Below, one piece after another: positions 52,280-60,075 of a stretch of 64,000 nt of DNA. The notes under the pieces are model-generated. The model saw only the letters and a program-made list of their open reading frames with translations, had not been told where the DNA came from and did not search any database. Numbering within the stretch: position 1 is the stretch's first letter; every line of letters begins with the position of its first letter. The stretch spans positions 159,473-223,472 of the forward strand of contig JAFRMR010000007.1 in NCBI GenBank assembly GCA_017430535.1, written 5' to 3'. Both the position numbers and the translations under genes were made by a program. This stretch comes from Clostridia bacterium. Its GTDB lineage: Bacteria > Bacillota > Clostridia > Oscillospirales > Acutalibacteraceae.

Positions 52280-52930
52280 ATGGCTGAAACATCCTATGAA
52301 ATCAAGAAAAAGATAGTTAAGTATGCTAATAAATATTTCCGCCTGCGCGGCTTTTCTCCCTCTGTGCGTGAGATTGCCGCCGAGCTTGGCATCGGCAAAT
52401 CCACGGTGCACAATTACCTTGTTGAAATGAACGATGAGGGTATGGTGGAGTATAACGGCAAAGATATTGTCACTTACCAGTTCACACACTGCTGTATGAG
52501 CTATTTTTCCGCTCCGGTTATCGGCAACATAAACTGCGGCAATCCCGAGGAAGAGGAAGAGGAAGAGGAAGTTCTTGAATATGTCCGCCTGCCCGAAACA
52601 ATCTTCGGCCACGGCGAGTTTTATATCCTTGTTGCCAGCGGAGATTCCATGGTTGATGCCGGAATTGATGACGGCGACTATGTTGTTATTGAGCGCACCC
52701 CGGAGTGCAAACCCGGCGATATTGTTGTTGCCCTTGTTTCCGATAATGAAAACACCCTTAAATGCTATACCGGGGTTCATAACGGCAAAGCAATCCTTGA
52801 GTATATGAATGAGGATGTTTACCCCGGTGAGTTTATAGAGGTGGATAATCTTGTTATTCAGGGCGTTGCCCGCACGGTAATCAAAAAAGCAAAAGGAAAG
52901 TTCAATTCCGATTTCGTGTTTGCAAAATAA
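52280..52930 (+). CDS. LexA-family repressor with Cys-Gly cleavage site
   Basis: 216 residues. The N-terminal winged helix has RGFSPSVREIAAELGIGKST, a LexA recognition helix. The self-cleavage region reads PVIGNINCGNP, with Cys86-Gly87 where LexA normally has Ala-Gly, followed by eight consecutive Glu (90-97) from a GAGGAA repeat. The S24 peptidase catalytic pair is Ser123 (in SGDSMVDAG) and Lys161 (in NTLKCY). It should cleave itself when RecA filaments form. It may be the SOS repressor itself or a paralogue. GGGAGG precedes the ATG. Confidence 0.88.
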   Translation: MAETSYEIKKKIVKYANKYFRLRGFSPSVREIAAELGIGKSTVHNYLVEMNDEGMVEYNGKDIVTYQFTHCCMSYFSAPVIGNINCGNPEEEEEEEEVLEYVRLPETIFGHGEFYILVASGDSMVDAGIDDGDYVVIERTPECKPGDIVVALVSDNENTLKCYTGVHNGKAILEYMNEDVYPGEFIEVDNLVIQGVARTVIKKAKGKFNSDFVFAK

Positions 52931-52935
52931 AAATG

Positions 52936-52966
52936 AGCCGCATCTGAGGCTTCAGATGCGGCTTTA
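52936..52966. terminator. Bidirectional terminator
   Basis: A perfect 12-bp stem, 52936-52947 with 52952-52963, loop GGCT. It separates the LexA-like gene from the convergent small membrane genes. Confidence 0.88.
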
Positions 52967-52972
52967 AAGTTA

Positions 52973-53281
52973 TCATTTATTATTTGCTTTTCTTATAACG
53001 CCCTTAGGGTCTTTTATAAGCAGTGAAATAATCCACACAACAAGGGCGAGGGCTATAACCGAAAGGCCGAGGAAGGCGTCGTTAAGCATATCCTCGGGGG
53101 CGGGGGTAAAGTATTCCGCCTTAAGCTCGGCATACTCAAATATTGCGTCAATCAGCCACATAAGCGAGGCGCCCCAGAACATCCAGCAAAGTATGCCGGT
53201 GTTCATTGTGCTTTTATCGCTGTTTTTATACCAGATTGCGGTTGAAATTACAGCGGCAAAAACAGTTATAAGAAGAGTCAT
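52973..53281 (-). CDS. Small membrane protein, three spans
   Basis: 102 residues. Hydrophobic segments at about 2-18, 28-45 and 70-92 flank an acidic extracellular-type loop. WFWGASLMWLIDAIFEY-like aromatic content is notable (MFWGASLMWLIDAIFEY, about 33-49). I do not recognise the family with confidence. It lies three bases after the previous gene and ends the larB operon. Confidence 0.7.
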   Translation of the reverse strand: MTLLITVFAAVISTAIWYKNSDKSTMNTGILCWMFWGASLMWLIDAIFEYAELKAEYFTPAPEDMLNDAFLGLSVIALALVVWIISLLIKDPKGVIRKANNK

Positions 53282-53284
53282 AAA

Positions 53285-53692
53285 TCAGTTCTCCTTAACC
53301 GCGGTATTTTTTTCTGCTCTTTTTTCCATAATTGCGGATACCGCAACCATTGCTCCCCATACTGCGGTAACAGATACAGCCATTAAAACGCCCACCGTTG
53401 CCATCTCGTGCAGCATTTCCGCTTTATCCGCAGGGTTTGCCGCAGCGGTAAGAAACGGGTACCAGGGCACCACTTCACCGTGCCATATGTGCTCAAATGC
53501 AAGCAGGAATGAGCCGCCGAAAAGCAGGTTCATAAGCCACTTGAGCTTGCGTGAAAAACCGGTTGCTGTTTCGCTGAGCTCGGAGCTGCCGTTTTCTCTT
53601 TTAAGCGCAACTTTGTTTTCCTTGGATTTCATCACCGCATAGGCTACTGTTACCACAGCGGCCTCTGCCAGGGGTACTGTAAAACATGCCAT
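53285..53692 (-). CDS. Small membrane protein, multi-span
   Basis: 135 residues with hydrophobic segments at about 2-22, 48-65 and 92-118. FGGSFLLAFEHIWHGEVVPW contains a pair of histidines and may bind metal within the membrane. It follows larC by 18 bases and precedes another small membrane protein by three, so the two probably act together. Family not recognised; similar proteins occur in gut Clostridia. Confidence 0.7.
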   Translation of the reverse strand: MACFTVPLAEAAVVTVAYAVMKSKENKVALKRENGSSELSETATGFSRKLKWLMNLLFGGSFLLAFEHIWHGEVVPWYPFLTAAANPADKAEMLHEMATVGVLMAVSVTAVWGAMVAVSAIMEKRAEKNTAVKEN

Positions 53693-53710
53693 AATATAAT
53701 CCTCCGTAAT

Positions 53711-54886
53711 TTATTTCAGTTTATTTTTTATTTCTTCTATTGATAATCCTGTTTTTTCCGATATTGCGGCGAGGTCGTTATATTCGTATTTTTCTCTTTT
53801 TACGCCGTAACCTTCGGAAATCTTTTTTCTTATTTCGCCGTATTCAGTATATACCGTTTCGGTTCTGCGGTCAAGAATAAATCTGTTATACACATTCTCT
53901 CTTATTCCTATTGTGGATGTATACCTGAATATGGTTTTTATAAGCTCTGCTTTTTCCTCTTCTTTGCATATTACGCAGAAAAGCGTGCCGGGCCTTCCCT
54001 TTTTCATCACCGCAGGTACGGTGAAAACATCCTTTGCGCCCTGCCTGAAGCATTGCTCGGCGGCAAAGCCGATTTCTTCGGGAGTGATATCGTCAATATT
54101 GCAGGAAAGCTCAATAACCGTATCGGTTCCGCCTTCCTTTTCGCCCAGAACGGCCCTTACGCAGTTTGCGCAGTCAAAATCCTTTGTGCCCATGCCATAG
54201 CCGATTCGTTCTGCTGCAATGGGCGGCATCTCGCAAAATTCATCGGCAAAGTATTTTATAAGCGCCGCCCCTGTAGGGGTGCATAGCTCGCTTTTTATGC
54301 TGCCCGAGTATGCCGGTATGCCTTTAAGCAGGTTCATCGTAGCAGGTGCGGGCACGGGTATAATCCCGTGGGCGGTTTTAACCTGACCGCTGCCTGTATT
54401 CACTGGTGTTGCTGTTATTCTGTCAGGCCTGATTTTTCTCATTAAATAGCACACAGCCGTTATATCCGCAACGGCGTCCATGGTTCCGATTTCGTGAAAA
54501 TGAATTTCGCTTACCGGTACACCGTGCACCTCGCTTTCCGCGTTCGCAATAAGCTCATATACATTATTTACATCATTTTTAATTTCATCGCTTATGTTAA
54601 GCCCGTTAACAATTTTTCTTATTTCCCCGGGGCCTCTGCTGCCGTGGTGATGATGGTGGTGCGAAAGGTTATCTTCGGTTTCCGTATGTCCGTCAATTTC
54701 AACCTTTATATGTGTTCCCTTTATTCCGCATTTAAAGCTCTCTTCTGCCTTATATGTTACCGACGGTATGCCGAAGCCGTTAAGCTCGTTCAAAGTTTCA
54801 GCCGGGTTATCCGTAAGCTCAAACAGGGCGGCTGCAAGCATATCTCCGGCGGCGCCCATATTAAGGTCAAGGTGTAACTGTTTCAT
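53711..54886 (-). CDS. larC: Nickel-pincer cofactor biosynthesis protein LarC
   Basis: 391 residues, full length, no frameshift (LarC is split in some genomes). Features are LHLDLNMGAAGDMLAAALFE at the start, a His-rich HHHHHHG stretch near residue 75, VSEIHFHEIGTMDAVADI, and SCNIDDITPEEIGFAAE at the second domain. LarC inserts nickel with CTP to finish the lactate-racemase cofactor. It overlaps larB by 20 bases. Confidence 0.94.
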   Translation of the reverse strand: MKQLHLDLNMGAAGDMLAAALFELTDNPAETLNELNGFGIPSVTYKAEESFKCGIKGTHIKVEIDGHTETEDNLSHHHHHHGSRGPGEIRKIVNGLNISDEIKNDVNNVYELIANAESEVHGVPVSEIHFHEIGTMDAVADITAVCYLMRKIRPDRITATPVNTGSGQVKTAHGIIPVPAPATMNLLKGIPAYSGSIKSELCTPTGAALIKYFADEFCEMPPIAAERIGYGMGTKDFDCANCVRAVLGEKEGGTDTVIELSCNIDDITPEEIGFAAEQCFRQGAKDVFTVPAVMKKGRPGTLFCVICKEEEKAELIKTIFRYTSTIGIRENVYNRFILDRRTETVYTEYGEIRKKISEGYGVKREKYEYNDLAAISEKTGLSIEEIKNKLK

Positions 54887-55637
54887 TTTTAACCTCCATG
54901 TGGTTAATCATGCTTGCGGTATATCCTGCACCAAAACCGTTATCAATATTCACAACGCTTACGCCGCTTGCGCAGGAATTGAGCATGGATAGCAGGGCGC
55001 TTAGCCCCTCAAATGATGCTCCGTAACCGACGCTTGTGGGCACGGCGATTACCGGGCAGTCCGCAAGCCCGCCTATTACGCTTGCGAGGGCTCCTTCCAT
55101 ACCTGCAACGGCAATTATTACCGAGGCGCTCATTATTTCATCCAGATGCGAAAGCAGCCTGTGAAGCCCGGCAACACCAACATCATATAGCCGTATCACT
55201 TCGTTGCCGTGCACCTCTGCTGTAACAGCCGCTTCCTCTGCGACAGGTATATCAGATGTGCCGCCGGTGGCAATCACTATTTTGCCTATTCCGTCGGCTT
55301 CGGGTATGCTGCCGATTATACCGGCTCCGGCTTCTTCCCTGTAGTCAACGGCAAAGCTTTTGCCTATAATATCGGCGCTTTCTTTGCTCAGCCTTGTGAT
55401 GAGAATGGTTTTAACGCCGTTCTCTTTCATTTTGCCTATAATCCCCGTTATCTGCTCCGGGGTTTTTCCTTTGCCGTAAATTACTTCCGGCGCCCCGTTT
55501 CTTATATTCCGGTGCAGGTCAATTTTTGCATAGCCCAGATCCTCAAAAGGTTCTTTTTTAAGCATCAGCAGCGCTTCATCGGCGCTTATTTCACCGGCCT
55601 GCAGTTTTTCAAGTATGGTTTTAACTTCGTTTCTCAT
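54867..55637 (-). CDS. larB: Nickel-pincer cofactor biosynthesis protein LarB
   Basis: 256 residues. The C-terminal two-thirds is the PurE-like domain: VIRLYDVGVAGLHRLLSHLD, GMEGALASVIGGLADCPVIA and PTSVGYGASFEG. LarB carboxylates nicotinic-acid adenine dinucleotide, the first step to the pincer cofactor. larB and larC are adjacent as usual, but no larE or larA is in the window. Confidence 0.94.
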   Translation of the reverse strand: MRNEVKTILEKLQAGEISADEALLMLKKEPFEDLGYAKIDLHRNIRNGAPEVIYGKGKTPEQITGIIGKMKENGVKTILITRLSKESADIIGKSFAVDYREEAGAGIIGSIPEADGIGKIVIATGGTSDIPVAEEAAVTAEVHGNEVIRLYDVGVAGLHRLLSHLDEIMSASVIIAVAGMEGALASVIGGLADCPVIAVPTSVGYGASFEGLSALLSMLNSCASGVSVVNIDNGFGAGYTASMINHMEVKNETVTP

Positions 55638-55658
55638 TTTATCCCCTCAATAAAAAAC

Positions 55659-55691
55659 AGGCATACAGCCCCCTCGGAGGGCCGTATGCCT
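55659..55691 (-). terminator. Terminator of the glmM transcript
   Basis: AGGCATAC (55659-55666) pairs with GTATGCCT (55684-55691), plus GCCC/GGGC inside. Six U residues follow on the minus strand (55657-55652). Confidence 0.85.
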
Positions 55692-55726
55692 ACATAACAT
55701 ACATAGATACAATGCTGTTAGCTGAA

Positions 55727-55765
55727 AGAACTTCGGTTCTTTATACACGGCTTCAATCCGTGTCT
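55727..55765. other. Two tandem hairpins downstream of glmM
   Basis: AAAGAAC/GTTCTTT around a TTCG loop (about 55727-55743), and ACACGG/CCGTGT (about 55745-55763). They lie between the glmM stop and its terminator. They could stabilise the 3' end or act as extra terminators. No gene reads into them on the plus strand. Confidence 0.5.
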
Positions 55766-55792
55766 TTATAATAACATATTATGTTTTAAAAA

Positions 55793-57184
55793 TCAATCGG
55801 GAGTATTGTAACCTTTTCTTATTATGGTATCAATAACATTATCAACATATTTAAGGCAGATGTTTTCATCCTCGGCCTCAACCATAACCCTTATAACCGG
55901 CTCTGTACCGGATTCCCTTACAAGGATTCTGCCGCTTGTGCCAAGGGCATCTTCGGCCTCTTTAACGGACTTTTTAACATCTTCATCATTCTGAGCCTGC
56001 TGTTTGTCGCTGACCTTGATGTTTTTAAGTATCTGAGGGTACATACGGAAGCCCTCATAAAGCTTGCTGGCAGGTACCTTCTTTTTCATCATTACTTCCA
56101 TAACCTTTAAGCTGGTAAGTATACCGTCGCCGGTTGTGGCGTATTTTGAAAAGATAATGTGGCCGGATTGCTCACCGCCCAGCGCATTGCCGTTTTTAAC
56201 CATATAATCGTAAACATATTTGTCTCCTACGGCTGTTTTGGCATATTCAATGCCCAGCTCATCAAAGGCCTTGTAAAGGCCGAAGTTTGACATAACCGTG
56301 GTAACAACGGTGTTGTTTGTGAGCATATCCCTTTCCTTCATATATTTACCGCATATATAAAGGATATGGTCTCCGGTAAGTACATTGCCTTTTTCATCAA
56401 CGCAAAGGCATCTGTCTGCGTCGCCGTCATAGGCAAAGCCAATGTCAAGGCCGTTTTCCACCACAAACCTCTGCAGGCCCTCAATATGGGTTGAGCCGGC
56501 ATTTGCGTTTATATTTAAGCCGTTGGGCTCGGCGTTTATTACATAAGTCTGGGCGCCCAGGGCTTCAAAGACGGATTTAGCCACATTCCAGGTGCTGCCG
56601 TTGGCGCAGTCAAGGCCAACCTTTTTGCCTTTGAATGAGTAAACGCCGAGGGAAATAAGGTAGCCTATATATCTGTTTCTGCCGGAAACATAGTCAACGG
56701 TTCTGCCTATGCGTTCCTTCTGAGCAAAGGGGAGAGTATCCCATTTTCTGCCGAAAACCTCAAGCTTGCCGTCAAGGTAGTTTTCAATCAGCTCAATGGT
56801 TTCATCCTCCATTTTAACTCCCTTGCCGTTCAGCAGTTTTATGCCGTTATCGTAGTAGGGGTTATGGCTGGCTGAAATCATGATGCCGCAGTCAAATTCA
56901 TCTGTTTTGGTAACATAGGCAACCGATGGCGTTGTGGTAACATGCAGCAGGCAGGCGCAGGAGCCTGATGCGGTTATGCCTGCGGCAAGCGCGTATTCAA
57001 ACATATAGCTTGATCTTCTTGTATCTTTGCCTATTACTATCTGTGCAGGCTCATAGTCCTTTTTTTCACGCCTGAGCTCGTTATAATACCAACCCAAAAA
57101 GCGGCCTATTTTATATGCATGATCGGCGGTCAGATTAATGTTTGCTTCGCCTCTGAAACCGTCGGTTCCGAAATATTTTCCCAT
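55793..57184 (-). CDS. glmM: Phosphoglucosamine mutase
   Basis: 463 residues. The phosphoserine loop is MISASHNPYYDNGIKL (about 103), the metal loop is YDGDADRCL (about 255), and GEQSGHIIF and RESGTEPVIRVM are the sugar- and phosphate-binding loops. It interconverts glucosamine-6- and -1-phosphate for peptidoglycan synthesis. It starts two bases after the hexapeptide gene ends. Confidence 0.95.
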   Translation of the reverse strand: MGKYFGTDGFRGEANINLTADHAYKIGRFLGWYYNELRREKKDYEPAQIVIGKDTRRSSYMFEYALAAGITASGSCACLLHVTTTPSVAYVTKTDEFDCGIMISASHNPYYDNGIKLLNGKGVKMEDETIELIENYLDGKLEVFGRKWDTLPFAQKERIGRTVDYVSGRNRYIGYLISLGVYSFKGKKVGLDCANGSTWNVAKSVFEALGAQTYVINAEPNGLNINANAGSTHIEGLQRFVVENGLDIGFAYDGDADRCLCVDEKGNVLTGDHILYICGKYMKERDMLTNNTVVTTVMSNFGLYKAFDELGIEYAKTAVGDKYVYDYMVKNGNALGGEQSGHIIFSKYATTGDGILTSLKVMEVMMKKKVPASKLYEGFRMYPQILKNIKVSDKQQAQNDEDVKKSVKEAEDALGTSGRILVRESGTEPVIRVMVEAEDENICLKYVDNVIDTIIRKGYNTPD

Positions 57185-57186
57185 AT

Positions 57187-57855
57187 TTACTCCTTGTTAA
57201 TTTTTGCTACTGTGATATTTCCTGTTTTAAGTATTGAATCTGGAGGAACAGTTCCTCTTACACAGGAAAGGGGATAGATATTTGAGCGCGGGCATACTAT
57301 GGTGCCGGGGTTCAGCACACTGTTACAGCCCACCTCAACATTTTCGCCCAGAATTGCGCCGAATTTTTTAAGCCCTGTTTCAATTCTTTCGCCGTTATTG
57401 TTTACCGTTACAAGTGTTTTATCTGATTTAACATTTGATGTCACCGCTCCGGCGCCCATGTGCGATTTAAAGCCGAGTATGCTGTCACCAACATAATTGT
57501 AGTGGGGCACTTGAACATTATCGCAGATTATAACATTTTTAAGCTCTGTGCTGTTGCCTATAACGCAGTTTTTGCCTATTATTGCGCTGCCTCTTATAAA
57601 AGCACACTGCCTTACCTCTGTGTTTGCGCCTATTATACACGGGCCGTTAATGTATGCCGTAGGGTATATTACTGCAGTTTTATGAGCAAAAACATCCGGC
57701 TTTATTTCATCATATTCATTCCTGTCAAGCCTGCTTATCTGCTCGGTGATAAACTGCTTTATGCCCGAAAGCGCCTGCCAGGGATATTCAAAAGTAAACA
57801 GATAGTCATCGGCGGGGCCGTTGCCTCTTGTGAATAATTCTTCGGTTTTAATCAA
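57187..57855 (-). CDS. Left-handed beta-helix (hexapeptide) transferase, GlmU C-terminal-like
   Basis: 222 residues with hexapeptide repeats from about 55 to 210 (AVIYPTAYINGPCIIGANT, SAIIGKNCVIGNSTELKN). It resembles the acetyltransferase half of GlmU and the stand-alone hexapeptide proteins that precede glmM in Clostridia. It probably acetylates glucosamine-1-phosphate, but the nucleotidyltransferase half is missing. The start is TTG 57855, with AAGGAG eight bases upstream. Confidence 0.8.
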   Translation of the reverse strand: MIKTEELFTRGNGPADDYLFTFEYPWQALSGIKQFITEQISRLDRNEYDEIKPDVFAHKTAVIYPTAYINGPCIIGANTEVRQCAFIRGSAIIGKNCVIGNSTELKNVIICDNVQVPHYNYVGDSILGFKSHMGAGAVTSNVKSDKTLVTVNNNGERIETGLKKFGAILGENVEVGCNSVLNPGTIVCPRSNIYPLSCVRGTVPPDSILKTGNITVAKINKE

Positions 57856-57886
57856 TTTAACAACTCCTTATTGAAATGCCCCGGGA

Positions 57887-57916
57887 ATTATAGTTTAACC
57901 TTAACCCGGTCTTCAA
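57887..57916 (-). promoter_or_regulatory. Promoter of the hexapeptide-glmM operon, inside the end of sfsA
   Basis: Minus-strand TTGAAG (57916-57911), 18-base spacer, TATAAT (57892-57887). The sfsA stop codon TAA lies within the -10 hexamer. Confidence 0.6.
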
Positions 57917-58580
57917 TGGTTAATTCATCCGGTTTGACCAGACAGTCAACAGCGATAATATGTACACCGCATTTTTCTGCACGCCTCAGGGCTTTGCCGA
58001 ATTCAGGGTGATTAATATCGCTTGCCGTGAAATAATCCGGACTTTTCATCTGCACCACAAACAGAATATATGCTTCATATCCGTTTTTAACCGAATCAAT
58101 AAGCTCGTTTATATGTTTTATTCCTCTTTCGGTAGGTGCATCGGGGAATGAGACAACCCCGTTGTTTTCAAGGGTAACCCCCTTAACTTCGAGAAAAATC
58201 TTTTTCTCTCCGTCTTCAATGTAAAAATCAAACCTGGATTCTTTGTAGGTAACTTCTCTTCTTATTACGGCGTTTTCCGAAAAGAGACCGCCTTTTCTCA
58301 GCCACTCCTCTGCAGCCGCATTAGGCGCCTGAGAGTCAAGGTTTATAAGGAATGTTTTATCACCGCTCTTTTTTTCGGCACATATTAAATCATATCTTGT
58401 TTTTCTTGTTTTGCTCTTTTCGTCGGCAAGGTAAACGGTGCAGCCGGGCACCAGCAGTTCTCTGCACCTGCCTGTATTTTTAACATGCACGGTTTCATTT
58501 TTGCCGTTTATATCCACTTTTGCAATAAAGCGGTTGGGCCTTTCAATAAAATCGCCGCTTATCACTTTCTTATACTTCAT
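57888..58580 (-). CDS. sfsA: SfsA-family nuclease/sugar-fermentation regulator
   Basis: 230 residues, the usual size. An N-terminal OB fold (about 1-80) precedes a PD-(D/E)XK nuclease-like domain with ESRFDFYIED and IFLEVKGVTLENN. PDAPTERGIKHINEL follows. Members bind or cleave DNA; the physiological role is poorly defined. The start MKYKKVIS at 58580 overlaps the symporter stop by 11 bases; a longer frame from 58691 lies inside the symporter gene and is not used. Confidence 0.9.
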   Translation of the reverse strand: MKYKKVISGDFIERPNRFIAKVDINGKNETVHVKNTGRCRELLVPGCTVYLADEKSKTRKTRYDLICAEKKSGDKTFLINLDSQAPNAAAEEWLRKGGLFSENAVIRREVTYKESRFDFYIEDGEKKIFLEVKGVTLENNGVVSFPDAPTERGIKHINELIDSVKNGYEAYILFVVQMKSPDYFTASDINHPEFGKALRRAEKCGVHIIAVDCLVKPDELTIEDRVKVKL

Positions 58581-60036
58581 TTGCCGCTTCCATAGCTTCT
58601 TCTTTTTCTGCAAGGGCCAGTCTTCTCTCGTGAAGCTCCGCTTCAATCTTAAGCTTGGTTTCCTTATCATCTTTGACAAATGAAATAACAATAAGGTAAA
58701 GAATCTGACCGATTACAGGGCCCAGCATAAATATGGGCCATATCCATTTATTGTAAAGGGCTCCCTGCATAAAGTTTTTCTTGGTGTTATCGTATTTCAG
58801 CATTTTGAGAATTATGCCGCTGAACAGCAGGGTAACTGCCGCAGATATTTTTGAAATGAAATTCTGAACCGAGAATGATATGCCTTCTGTTCGTTTACCT
58901 GTTTTGTACTCAACCTCATCAATGGAATCGCTGGTAAGTGATCTGTGAGCAATATCCATCATATTTGTAGGTATGGTAACAATGGAGATAAGGCCCATAA
59001 CCGCATAAATCTGTCCTATTGAATTGAATCCGATAAAGAATGCGATTGTCCTGAGCAGTATATTTGAAACCATTGAAATTATAAGTATGCGTTTCATACC
59101 GCCGATTTTCTTTGCGATTTTTGTAACAAAAAGCATTGCCACAGCGCCTATTGCGCCGGTCATGATTGTATAAACAACCTGGGTTGTTCCGCCGTCAAAT
59201 GTTGCAAATCCGAAGTTGAAGGACTCTCTGCTTTCAAAGAAATAGGCCCAGGGCAGAAGGGCCTGAGTAATATCCTTGCAGAATCTTGCAAGTGATATAA
59301 GCAGAAGGGTTTTGTTGTGCCTTAATACAAATATGGCTTCAATAAGGCTTTCTTCGCTTTTCGGCGTTTCAACATTTTCCTTCATTTTATGTGAGAAAAG
59401 CGAAAGCATCTCTCCGCCGAGGCCGAATATAAGGCCGAACATGGCAAAGATTGCCACATCGCTCATGCCGAACTTGCCGGAACAAACAGAGCGGAGAATC
59501 TGGAAGAAACCGGCTACGGTTGAGCCGGCGCCGGCACCGATTGAGACCCACTGGGCTACACGGCCTCTCTCCTCATGATGAGGGGAAGAAACCGCAACCA
59601 TTCCCCAAAGGGCAGTATCCTGAAATGAGTAAAACAGATCCCATACAAGATATTCCGCACAGATTATGGCGATAATTGCCGGCGTGCTGAGCCTGTAGGG
59701 GATAAACATCAATGCGGATAGAACGCCGATAACAAGGGGAGTATATATCAGAAACGGCCTTAGCTTTTCTCCGTTTTTGAATTTATGCTTATCAACAAGA
59801 CCCCCTACAATCGGGTCGTTAATTGAATCCCAAGCTCTTGATATGCTGGTGATAAGGCCGACTACCACGGAATCTATTTTCAGAATACTGGTAAGGTAAT
59901 AAAACAGCCATCCCGAAATATATCCGTAGGTCATATTCTGGCCTGCAAGGCCTACCGAATAAGCAAGCAGATTCTTTGTGGAAACATATCTTTTTACGGG
60001 TTCATCTTCTCTTACGGCTGGGGCGTTGTCTGACAT
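58570..60036 (-). CDS. GPH-family sugar:cation symporter
   Basis: 488 residues, 12 spans. AYSVGLAGQNMTYGYISGW, SINDPIVGGLVDKHK and EYKTGKRTEGISFSVQNF are GPH signatures. ATG 60036 is preferred to the neighbouring ATG 60039 because AAGGTG then lies five bases upstream. It follows another GPH gene by 37 bases and overlaps sfsA. It may import oligosaccharides released by the divergent propeller-barrel enzyme. Confidence 0.88.
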   Translation of the reverse strand: MSDNAPAVREDEPVKRYVSTKNLLAYSVGLAGQNMTYGYISGWLFYYLTSILKIDSVVVGLITSISRAWDSINDPIVGGLVDKHKFKNGEKLRPFLIYTPLVIGVLSALMFIPYRLSTPAIIAIICAEYLVWDLFYSFQDTALWGMVAVSSPHHEERGRVAQWVSIGAGAGSTVAGFFQILRSVCSGKFGMSDVAIFAMFGLIFGLGGEMLSLFSHKMKENVETPKSEESLIEAIFVLRHNKTLLLISLARFCKDITQALLPWAYFFESRESFNFGFATFDGGTTQVVYTIMTGAIGAVAMLFVTKIAKKIGGMKRILIISMVSNILLRTIAFFIGFNSIGQIYAVMGLISIVTIPTNMMDIAHRSLTSDSIDEVEYKTGKRTEGISFSVQNFISKISAAVTLLFSGIILKMLKYDNTKKNFMQGALYNKWIWPIFMLGPVIGQILYLIVISFVKDDKETKLKIEAELHERRLALAEKEEAMEAANEV

Positions 60037-60075
60037 CATTTCACCTTCATATCCTCTTGATTTGCAGCAGGGGGA

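Noticed and set aside
52142-52780. 212-residue minus-strand frame over the LexA-like gene
   Set aside because: Antisense shadow of a gene with an intact catalytic dyad; no promoter or ribosome site.
54640-54675. CAT-rich repeat resembling a tandem repeat
   Set aside because: It simply encodes the His-rich loop normal for LarC proteins.
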